Below, piece after piece: positions 10,201 to 19,861 of a stretch of DNA of 21,179 nucleotides. The DNA lies in contig MVAQ01000314.1 in NCBI GenBank assembly GCA_014825775.1, positions 1 through 21,179 of the forward strand. The letters are read 5' to 3'. This stretch comes from Krasilnikovozyma curviuscula. Its lineage: Eukaryota; Basidiomycota; Tremellomycetes; Cystofilobasidiales; Mrakiaceae. The position numbers and the translations under genes were made by a program. Under the pieces are notes generated by a model, which did no database searches, was not told where the DNA came from, and saw only the letters and a list, made by a program, of their open reading frames with translations. Positions within the stretch are counted from its first letter, which is position 1. Each line of letters begins with the position of its first letter.

Positions 10201-12192
10201 GACTTGGGCAAAGTTGGGGCAACATGCTCTGAAGCAAGGAAACCACAAGGTCTGTAATAGCTTTTACCTCCTTGCTCGACCGCCTTCTATTGCGTGCTCA
10301 CTCCCTCGTCATTCTCCTCCTCCACCCTTCCAATTCTAGACTGTTGAAATTGCTTACCAAAAGGCCAAAAACTTCGATCGCTTGTCCTTTTTATATCTCA
10401 TCACTGGTAACAAGGACCGTCTCCAGATGATGCAGGCCATTGCTGGCAAGCGTGGAGATCAAATGTCGCGTTTCCACAACTCGTTGTACATGGGAGATGT
10501 CAAAGAGAGAGTATCCGTTCTTCGAGAAGTCGGCATGAGTAAGCAGAGCCTTTGTTCGTTGCCATCGTGATTAGCGTTCTAACCTGTGTTTCCCTTGAAA
10601 GCTCCTTTGGCTTATTTCACCGCCAAATCGAACGGGCTGATTGAACTAGCGGAGGAAATCTTGGAAGATGCTGGCATGACTGAAGAAGACGTTCCTGAAG
10701 TCAAGGGATTGGCTGCATCTTCCTCTCTCGGTCCACCATCAATCGTTACACCTTCCTTTAAACAGGATTGGCCAATCCATCCTGTTGGCGACAGCGTTTT
10801 CGCCAAAGCTCTCGCCAATGGTCACTCTGCTATGGATGTTGATGCACCTCGAGTCAATGGTGATGTTGGTGCTTCGGCTGTTGAGGTTGACGCCTGGGGC
10901 ACCGACAACCCGCTAGCAGGAGATGCCGATGCTGATGAAGATGATGGAGAGGAAGGTTGGGATCTCGATGAGGTGGTTGTACCTGCTGCAGATGAAGATG
11001 GAGAGGCTGCTGCTGAGGTCGAAGAAGCTCTGCCGGTGGATGACATGTCGCCTGGAACCCGTGAGAATGACCTCTGGATCAGAAACTCGCCGTTGGCCGC
11101 CGATCACGCGGCGGCTGGTTCATTTGATACCGCTATGCAGGTGAGTGTCCCAGTTCATGGTCATTTTTTTTAAAGCGAGAGGTTCTGATCCTTGATTCCG
11201 CTCATGCTTGCTCAGCTGCTCAACCGTCAAGTCGGTGCTGTGAACTTCAAACCACTCAAACCACTCTTCCTCTCTGTTTACCGATCATCTCACGTATATA
11301 TCCAAGCCAACCCTTCAATCCCACCACTTCAGCTCCATGTTAGAAGAAACCCAGACGCGACTTCGACGAGGGAGATCCTTCCTGTTGTTACTTGCACACT
11401 CACCAACATCACCTCCACCGAGCTTCCCGAGGCTTACACTAATGTGAAGAAAGGTAAATTCGTGGAGGCACTGGCGCTGTTCCGAAGCATAATACAATCG
11501 ATCTTGCTCGTCGTTGTTTCCACCGACGCACAAGCGGCAGAGGTAAGTTGGCAGCATGGTCCTCCCTCAGATTCTTCATTGACGTTTTGGATTATTTTCT
11601 CTCAGGTTAAGAACATTGTTGAGATCTGTCGTGAATATATCCTTGGTCTCACCATGGAAATCGAACGACGAAGATTGTTGATTGATGAACCGGACAACGT
11701 TCAGCGTGGTCTGGAGTTAGCTGCTTACTTCGCACACTGTAAACTTCAGCCTCAGCATGCTCAGCTTGCCCTTCGTTCAGCGATGTCTGTCTGGGCGAAA
11801 GCATCCAACTTCGCTACAGCTGCGACGTTCGCTAGGAGGTTACTTGATTTGAACCCAACCGACACCAGGGTCACTACCCAGGTAAGCACTCGATCATGGT
11901 TGTTTTTTCCGAACTTAAAATTCTAACAAGATATCTTTCTATGGTACAGGCACGATCTATCATCTCATCTGGTGACAGGAATCCACAGGATGCTGTCGAG
12001 ACGGGCTACGATCAGTTCACCGAGTTCGAAATCTGCGCTGCTTCCCTCACTCCAATCTACAAGGGCTCACCGTTAGTCAGAAGTTTATTCTCACAAGCAT
12101 GTTACTTGCCGGAGTACAAGGGATCTGTATGTAAGATCGATGAAGTCACTGCGGTCGCCGCTCAAGGAAGCGGGTTGAAGCTGAAGATCTAG
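7205..12192 (+). CDS. COP1: Coatomer subunit alpha (alpha-COP)
   Basis: Large subunit of the COPI B-subcomplex. It coats Golgi vesicles and captures dilysine (KKXX) cargo for return to the ER. Exons: 7205-7222, 7328-7367, 7465-7566, 7697-7816, 7883-8003, 8066-8086, 8154-8375, 8446-8744, 8826-9049, 9126-9272, 9344-9575, 9645-9783, 9853-10249, 10340-10538, 10602-11140, 11216-11542, 11606-11881, 11950-12192, giving 1221 aa, close to yeast and human. The N-terminal WD40 propeller (about 1-320) shows repeats such as IQLWNY, IKVWNY, IRIWNW, VRVWDI, IKLWRM and IRVWDM; Arg13 and Lys15 match cargo-binding positions of yeast alpha-COP. A second propeller, a helical solenoid (from about 560), an acidic linker ([11 protein letters not shown]) and the C-terminal epsilon-COP-binding domain follow. 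I chose ATG 7205 because it gives MQMLTKFESKS, matching the family start; ATG 7211 is the alternative. Exons of 18 and 21 nt are unusual. The promoter must overlap the gene upstream. Confidence 0.97.
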
Positions 12193-12274
12193 TGTGATAA
12201 TACGATGGTAAGGGGAGATTGGACACAAGAGAAGGACGATAGATAGAGTTTTTCTTAACAACAGCTCTATACAA

Positions 12275-12280
12275 AATAAA
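12275..12280 (+). terminator. AATAAA polyadenylation-like signal downstream of alpha-COP
   Basis: A perfect AATAAA lies 83 nt after the alpha-COP stop, inside the 287-bp gap (12193-12479) shared with the convergent kinase gene. This hexamer is only loosely conserved in fungi, so its role is inferred from position. Confidence 0.45.
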
Positions 12281-12479
12281 TATTCCCGTTTCAGTTTGAT
12301 AATCTGATTCTCATGAGCTACTGTGTGCTCAACACGAAAGTGATGGCAGTACGAACATGCGCAGAGAACGGTGTGTCCTTGCTTTGTCTGGAGTTTATGA
12401 GTAGCAAGTGCAAGTCTGTGTACGATATAATCTACTGTGAAAATCAAAATCCCAAAATCCCTAAGCTTCGGCACTGTAA

Positions 12480-15400
12480 TCAGCTCGGAACTTCGCGTTC
12501 CAGCTTGAGTTTCACTGCGAGGTTGATAGCACTCTGTAAGTTGGACTTCATCACTGGCTTGATCAGAATACTTATCGAAAAAATGATACGGAGTATGTCA
12601 GTGGAAAGCAACGAAATGTGCCGCAAGCTACTGTCAGGACGTACCTGTTGAGCCCAGCTGAAAGGTATTCATTTTGATCATCGGCAGTCGCATTCCCAGT
12701 AACACCAACAACACATTCTGTTCGGCCTTGTTGCCGAAGCTCTGATAGAGCTTCCACACCTGTCATAACAGGCATAAAATTGTCTACAACGAACAGCGCG
12801 TGCAGATAGATACAGTAAAGTCAGAAGGGAGTAAGAGGTGCACTACAGAGAACTGCACTCACCGAGAAAAATCAAATCGAAGTGCAGGGGAGGAGTAGTC
12901 ATGATCATGTCAACAGCCTGTTGCCCATCTTCCGCTACGGATACCGTATGACCTAGGCGGCTCAGCATCCTCGACATGAGCTTTCGGGTCATAGGGTCAT
13001 CGTCCACGCAGAGCACCGTAAGACCATCGACTGGCTTCTGAGATATCTCTGGTATCAGCCTGGCGAGTGGAGTATCCACAGAAGATGGTGACAGTGGTGA
13101 AAGCGGCGTTGCGGGCGTTGCAGGAGTACCAGGAGTGTCAGGAGTGAGGGAAGCATCTTGGGAAACAGCTTGAGATTGGAGAGGATCTGAACTTGAATAA
13201 TCAATACCAAAGTAGCTATACCGTGTATGTTTGGCTTCTTCATCGCGGTTAGGCGATGAAGATAGATCAGATGGTGAGGATTTGGGTAAAGAAATCTCTG
13301 TTGACGGCGTAAAGGGGGAGAGCATTTGGTCGTTCTTGTTGGGTACTAAAAAGGGAATTTCAAACCAGAAGGTGGATCCCGCTCCAACCTGTCCAGAAAA
13401 GATGAAAGAAGTCAGGTATGTAGGCTAGAAGTCCACAAGCCGTTATTGATGTTTACCTTTGATTTTAATCCCAATCTACCGTTTGACAATGTTACAATCT
13501 GCCTCACAATCGCCAAACCCAAGCCGGTTCCCTTCCCTCCTCCTTTAGCTCTACCAATCTCCGTCTGCACGTAGGGACTGAAGAGTCTAGCTGCTTCCAA
13601 GTCCTCAGCTGCTATTCCAGGGCCGGCATCAACCACCTCAAATTTGACGACAACCTGCTGATGCGGGTTATTATAGGGGGTTTCATTTGGATCCCATTCT
13701 TGTGGTTGATTCAAGGCAGGCGGTAGCGGTTTTGGCGTCGAATGGTAGATGAGCCCCACTCTCAGTGTGACGGCACCTCCTTTCCTACAGAACTTCACTG
13801 CGTTTGAGGTGAGGTTGTTGATAAGCTGGCTCAGTCTCATGACATCTCCAATCACTAGTCCACCGCAAACGGCATCAATCGTCTCGTCCCATTCCAGATT
13901 GAACGTCACACCTCTCCGAGCAGAGGCGATCTTGAGCGTGCCTGTCAGACCTCTGACACAGGTTTTAAGCGAAAAAGGACGCTGCACAATTCTAAACCTT
14001 CCAGCATCGAGGGAAGAGAAGTCGAGGGTATCTGGAGAAAGAGAAATTTTCTGTTAGCTTTATTGAATTGAGTGCTGATTGTACTTTGAGCGTGGTATCT
14101 AAGGTCATCGCTGTAGTGGGTGAGTCAATGAGAGAAGGAACGTGCCATCTAGGATCTGTTTGCAGATCGATAAGCTCCCCACCAATGCCGTCCTTTCGAT
14201 CTCAACATCAGAAGCTGCGGTCTTGAACACGCCCTCCGACTCCAGGTTGTCCAGGCTGAGCATGGCTGTGTTAAGTGGTACCCGGATCTCATGGAAGATG
14301 TAGGCCACGAACCGGCGCTTGGATTCGCTTGCCTTGTATTCCGCCGCTTGGGCCCGTTGAGTCGCGCGGAACTGCTTCTTCAGCTGGGAGGTCAGCTGGT
14401 AGTTCCGTCGGTCCTGTTTGTCGCGTAGAAAGCTTATGACGGAAATAAAAACAGAGAATGCGACAAAGTTGACACAGTTTCTGCCCCTAGAAAATGAAGA
14501 CATATGAGGAAAGAAATGTTAGACTTGAGAGTGGTTATCATTCACAGGTTGTGCAGGTTGCGAAGGCTAATTGCCAATGTTTCATGCTTAGGTCATACAT
14601 ACCAGTCGAGACTTCTGCTCATCGCTGTGTTACCAGAGATACCGGTAAAGAGGATCGCACCGAAGAGGAAAAATAGCCTGCTCCCGCGCAACGCATATAG
14701 CGAAATCACTTCAATGCAGCATATTGGTTCAGCGTAACACCACTCATAAAGAGAGAAATTGGAAAGCACACCTGGAAATACAGTTGCAGAGAACATGACT
14801 CCACTGAAATCTTTCCCACCACACGTGTTGTTGACGTTACTGGCCACGTCTGGCCCACTCCAGAACCCACAATAGATGGCATCTGACCAGATACCAACGC
14901 TCCATAACCAGGTACCCATGAAGAGGTACAGCTGGTAAATTAAAGGGAGGCGGCGATGAAGGTCGTAGATGACCATCAAGGGTAGTAGCACGGAGAACAT
15001 TGGGGCCAGAATATCTGTCAAGGCGTTCCATGAGTCAAACATTCAGCTTTGCAGCAACGATCAGAAACTTAAACTCACAGTAGGTGGCAACATTTACACG
15101 ATCGAACGGACGAGGAAGGAAGGCTAGGGAGAGAATGAACTCGAGTGGGTAGAACAAGGATGCGAAGATCGCCAGGCGTTTGTTCCGATGCCTGTGGGAT
15201 GCCAAAGCAACATTCGTCAATACAGCTGCTCAAATCCCCCAAAAGCAAATTAGCAAACAGAGGACAACTCACCAAAAGAATTTCTGATACCGGTCCTCTT
15301 CAACCGGATCTTCAAAGCTTTCACCTAGGAAATCCTGGATGGGAAGGATGACAGAAAGACTTTTAGTTTTCCACCAAGAGAGAAGTCTCGAGTCTTGCTT

Positions 15401-15880
15401 CAGTCTCAGGGTGTTTGTTTCATCTTTTGAGCTGGTATGGGTCGTTTCGAAGGAAGCAGTCGAGGATGAATCATGTAGGCCAATATTGAGTCCTTCAAGC
15501 TTCCTGAGAAAGCACGTTTTCCATGTCAGCAGAGTATCCAGAGGTAAAGAGCTCCTAAGCAGAGACACTCACTTGGCCCAATCATCGCTTGACTCGATCC
15601 CATTCGACACGACCACCGTCGCCTTCCAAGCATCTGGCAGATCCCTGACTTCTCTCTTCTCTATACCTTCGCCAGAAGTTGACTCGTTACCAGCTCCATC
15701 CAAGCTCGAACCTGTGGTGAGGTCTGACGGGGGCTGCAGCCGACGCTGGAACGAATGGAACGCTCGGCGAAAGACTCCTGCTGTGGCTCGGCGGCTGCTC
15801 GTGGCGCTTGACGGGCGTTGAGTGTTGGGCGCTGGCAGCTGGCTCTCTGGATCCCGAGGAAGATCAATACGAGCCTTCAT
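12480..15880 (-). CDS. Transmembrane hybrid histidine kinase with C-terminal receiver domain
   Basis: Predicted membrane sensor kinase that autophosphorylates on His and passes phosphate to its own receiver, then through an HPt protein to response regulators. Exons in coding order: 15880-15573, 15503-15273, 15191-15079, 15014-14603, 14486-14146, 14031-13457, 13388-12863, 12783-12645, 12570-12480, giving 911 aa. A disordered, basic/Ser-rich N-terminus (1-180) precedes about seven hydrophobic segments (186-375). H box His420 (IFHEIRVPLN), N box Asn545 (NNLTSNAVKF), G1 at 603 (DAGPGI) and G2 near 635 (GKGTGLGL) are all intact. A linker with TP/SP pairs leads to the receiver: Asp789-791, phospho-acceptor Asp836 (FLDNFMP), Thr864 and Lys886 (IKP). 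No HPt domain is present. I do not recognise the sensor family. The intron after the H-box exon starts GC (14145-14032), the only choice that restores LDDTLDF. It converges with alpha-COP and shares a promoter with APC4. Confidence 0.93.
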
Positions 15881-16657
15881 GGTGTCAGGTCTGTAGTTTG
15901 GTTGGGAGGTGCAGTTGGACTTACAAAAACTCGTACATTTTCCCGAATGTTTCAGGTTTCACTGAAGCTTACCTCAATCACACTGCGAGATCGCCGGTGG
16001 GCCGTGTTACTTGGAAATAGCAAAGCCAAGAGTAAGTGGCCCCTGAGTAATACTCTAGGAGTCATTGAGAATGGAGCTGGCAGCAGGGGCGTTTGACTTT
16101 TCTCGAGCTGAGAGAAATGAGACTCGCCTTTTGATTGGAAGCCTCCTCTCTACGAGAATAGCAACGGAGAGAGCAGGTGTAATAAATCATACTCGGTGGC
16201 CAGAGTCAGGTATATACGGTACTGATGGCTTTCAGACATAGACCGTTAAGACTAGGTGATGGAATCTGCAGTAACTAGCGATGAAAGCGCGCTGGAAAGT
16301 ACACACCTGTACCTCCAAGTTGTTGAATTTCACTCTTGTTGAATAATTAGAAACACTTGGAGATGTACTCTCAGGTCTGGTTGTTTCAGGGTTGCAGTTC
16401 TATTCAGCTCTAACGTGGCTGTTTTCATTTGTTTCGACGCGTCTGGAGCAAAAAGTTAATCTCGTGGGATAATGGGTCAGAATATAAGCTCAAAGGAAAC
16501 AGATAATAGAGACTGGTTTTCTCTATTCTTGGGTAGGTTACCACTCACATAATTCCCTTTTGCTCCTCTGCGCTGGGTATCTGCAAACCACCACTCAAGA
16601 ACCTGCACACTGCTACCCACTTAGTCCATGACAACCTCGTAGCATTTACCTCACACC
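15881..16657. promoter_or_regulatory. Divergent intergenic region between the kinase and APC4 genes
   Basis: 777 bp separate the kinase ATG (15880, minus strand) from the APC4 ATG (16658, plus strand), so both promoters and 5' UTRs lie here. Small open frames near 15808-16096 overlap the kinase start and show no domain, so I do not call them genes. The middle holds an inverted repeat (16309-16368) and a direct repeat of ttgttgaat at 16320-16328 and 16336-16344. No RNA gene is recognised. Confidence 0.6.
16309..16368. repeat. Inverted repeat with 12-bp arms in the divergent promoter
   Basis: The left arm gtacctccaagt (16309-16320) pairs with the right arm acttggagatgtac (16355-16368) over 12 bp, with a 2-nt bulge (at) in the right arm and a 34-nt loop. 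The loop contains one full copy (16336-16344), and 8 of 9 bases of the other, of the direct repeat ttgttgaat. It could be a paired protein-binding site or a transcript hairpin. Confidence 0.6.
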
Positions 16658-19600
16658 ATGGACCACCTGCTCTCCAAAACATCCTTCACGCCCCTGTCCA
16701 CTATTTCATTGCCCACACCGTGAGTGTCGGTTCGGCCCATTGCTCTTGTTCAAACGACTTCTTTCTGAGAGCTATCTCGGTTTTCTTTAGGCATAAGCTT
16801 ATTCCACCAGCATGTAATCCCACAATGGATCTCATAATTCTCTTGAAGGAAGCCAAAGGGGTTAAAATGGGGCTTTGGAGGCTGACGGGAGGATGTGTGT
16901 GGAATGTGACTTTAAGTGAAGAGGAGGAGGATCAACTGGGAGGAATGGAATGGTCTTTGGATGGTAAATTAGTGATACTAGAGCGTCTGTCTATCTATAC
17001 TGACTCAACCTTTTCGTCTAGGAATGCATCTGGCGGTTCTGCTACACTCGTCGAAGAATTCAAGCTCCTCAATTGTCATTCTTTCTGTTCACGACGGAAC
17101 GACAGCGCTCAAAGTACCTCTCCAAACCCCCTTCTCCAAGAGTGGTTATGTCAAACTTGAATGGGAACCAGTGCAGTCTGACGTAAATCCAGATAGTGAT
17201 AAAAAAGAAAGCGTAAGCATCATTTCTCAACTCTCTCCAACGCGACCCATCCTTTCTCATTGTGTTGCTGTTTACAGCCCGGAACATCGACCCAGATATT
17301 GAAGCAATTACCACTCCTGCCTGAATTCGAAAAAGAGACAGCTGCTTCGTCAACAATGGGTGGCTTGGCAGGCTTCATGGGCTTCGCAGCTCCTTCCGTA
17401 CCGAAGCAACAAGAATCCACCATACTCTCCACTTTTCCACACCTCCTCACATCACCTCCAACATCTATACTCCATCTTCCAAATCTCCCTCTTTTATCTG
17501 GCTCATTCCCATTACCACCTCTCCCACACGCAACCCACCCTCAACTGCCATCGCGCATCATTGCCTTCACAGAGACGTCCACCGCGCTGCACTCCCTCTT
17601 CCTCCACATATCTTCCTCCCTATCGAAGTGCACCACGGAAGCGCTCGAGTTTAAGACGCAGAATGAGAAGTGGGTCGGCGAGATCCAAGAGGTGGCGAGG
17701 CAGTTTGAAGGAGAGGTCGAGAACTCGGACGAAGAGGATGAGGATGAGAGTATGGCGAAGCCTAAATTTGAGGTTGATGTCAAGCTCGAGATGACAAGGT
17801 TATTAGTGATGGGTAAAGGAAGGCAATTTTTGAATGAAGGGTTCTTTGGCGGCGGGAGACTGACTGAGAGGGTGAGCTTGAGATCTCCTTGCTCTCGTCG
17901 ACACCCTGCGTGTCAAAAAGATTCAATTTGTTTCGTTGTTTTTAGGGACTTCAAAAATGGCATACTCAAGCGACGACCACCCTTTCGCTCCTGTATACCC
18001 AATCACTAACCATTCTCGTCCCAGCCTTTGAACGAGCTGTCATCCTCCTGACCGAGCTCCTCAGCTGGAGTACCTCTATCATACCATCCCCGCAGGACTC
18101 TCCTCTACAATTGAAGCTAGACGAGAAGGACCTTAGTCGGGCGCTCGATTTGGCCGTGTGCGGCGTAAGGAGGTGCGCTGAACTATGTCGAGAAGCTAAA
18201 GGACTGACGAAACGCTGGGACGAATTCAAGAAGTGGTTGGAGTATGGTAAGTGACACATCACGGCCAACATTCTGTACACCTCTGAATAATCTGCCTTTG
18301 CTCTCGGTAGTCATTGCAACCTCAACGCACAACGTCGAATCACCGGAAGCGGTCGCACACCAGCCAACTCACGACGTCCTCATCGTCGCCGATTACCTGA
18401 GTGGAGATCTTGTGGACCCCGAAATTCTCTCATTTTTTCCACCCAACCGGACATCCAAGCCAGTAGACAAACAGCGAGGAACCGCTGGATCACTTTTCCT
18501 CCCTCCGTCGTTCGACAAATCCCAGGTGCGACCACTGAATCAAGTCTTGTCATCTGTCTCATCACTTCTCTCTGCTCTCTCCTCGCCGGAAGTTTCTCGA
18601 ACGGCGAAACGAGTTCGACGCTCCGAGGCAGGCGCTCCTGGTGCTGGCGGCCTACGCTCTCCTGTCCTCAGCAAGAAAAATATCACTATCAGTCCAAACG
18701 ACTCGTCCTTATCCGACTCTGGTGACGTCCCCCTTACCATTTCTGGGTCGAACCTAGGTCTGGTATTGGTGGATGTCTTTGAAGAGCTCGTCGAGGTGTC
18801 AGAGAAGATCGTGCGGTCGTCATTATTCTCTTCCATCACGGGTCTTACAACGAAAGAGAGCGTCGAGTCCAATTCTTCCATGGAGACGTTCATCGATGAT
18901 GAGACGGTCGGGAAGCACAGATGCACGCAGAGGAAAGTAGTTGATGTCGAAGACGACAGGGGGTCTAATGGTATTCAAACCTACACTGCGTTCCAGAAAG
19001 AGGGGGGGAAGCACGATGGTTCCAGTAAGCACTTGAATTTGTGTTTTCTCTTCTTCAAAGAACGCTGGCTGACGAGTTTCATTTTTCCAACTTAATGTAG
19101 TTGTTATAGTTTCGCAGTCTGCTGGACAAATTGGAGTCGCTGGTATGAAACTTGCCATCAAAGACTACACGGATGAAGCGTATGGTTCTCTTGAGCTGCT
19201 TGACTTGGAGTTCTTTGATGATCTGGAGCTTATGTTGGCGCTCAAAGCTGGTCAATATTTCTCTTTGCTCTCTTTCCACTTTGATCATCGGCTGACTCGA
19301 TCTTTGCACTTAACTATATCCTCCATGCAGGTACCTACACGGTTTTATGTTCTATCGAGTTCTCCAATCTAGAGTACAGGTTCTTCACAGATCCCAGCAA
19401 CGGCGAGATTTTGTCGCAGGCCACGATTTCGACCTACATCGACCGGGAGCAGGTAAGTCCAGTCTCTCATCGCAATTCCATAGTTCTTTCTTATTTTATT
19501 ATTGGCTGATATCCGGGTTCTTGGTGGTTTGTATAGATCACAGCATATCCCGATCCGTTCCTGAGGATCAGCCGATGTAGGACACTGCAAAATGTTGACG

Positions 19601-19749
19601 GAGACATCTCGCTTTCTTTCAATGGAAGGAAAGGAAGAAGAACTGGTAGTGTATTGAGTTGCGGAGGCCGAGAGCTAGAAGTCTTCGACATGGAGGAGGA
19701 CGAGGTCCTTGAAGAGGCCGGTGACGAGGGCGGAGATATGGAGGAATAA
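16658..19749 (+). CDS. APC4: Anaphase-promoting complex subunit 4 (APC4)
   Basis: Scaffold subunit of the APC/C, the nuclear ubiquitin ligase that drives anaphase and mitotic exit. Exons: 16658-16719, 16791-16963, 17022-17212, 17278-17871, 17946-18246, 18311-19024, 19101-19250, 19331-19452, 19537-19749, giving 839 aa (human about 808). The N-terminal WD40-like region begins with the APC4 hallmarks MDLIILLKE, LWRLTG and WSLDG. The family signature for the helical domain inserted in the propeller is clear: LTERGLQKW at about 337-345, preceded by LLVMGKGRQFLNEGFF and followed by long helices to about residue 440. The second propeller half follows, with a low-complexity Ser/Arg loop around 550-600 (KRVRRSEAGAPG). 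An acidic tail (EEDEVLEEAGDEGG) ends the protein. The start is the first ATG in frame, joined in phase across the first intron. It is divergent from the kinase gene and lies 112 bp from the next gene. Confidence 0.88.
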
Positions 19750-19861
19750 GACGAGACATTCACAGTAGAAAAATGAGAGACGCTATTGTTGTGCATCCTG
19801 TTATGCATAATTTGTTTATCAGAAGCGAATAGCTAACTACGTAAATGCTCAGAAATTGAAA

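Noticed and set aside
12571..12644. Frame running through this intron as the true kinase C-terminus
   Set aside because: Read-through ends the receiver before its conserved Lys-Pro pair; splicing restores LIKPV and a normal receiver end.
15339..15821. 160-codon open frame on the plus strand
   Set aside because: It is antisense to the first two kinase exons, whose junction keeps phase; it has no domain.
15808..16096. Small open frames upstream of the kinase as a separate gene or peptide
   Set aside because: They overlap the kinase start, have no ATG context of note or domain, and most likely reflect 5' UTR sequence.
18540..18926. 128-codon open frame on the minus strand
   Set aside because: It is a shadow of the large APC4 exon 6, which has consistent phase on both sides.
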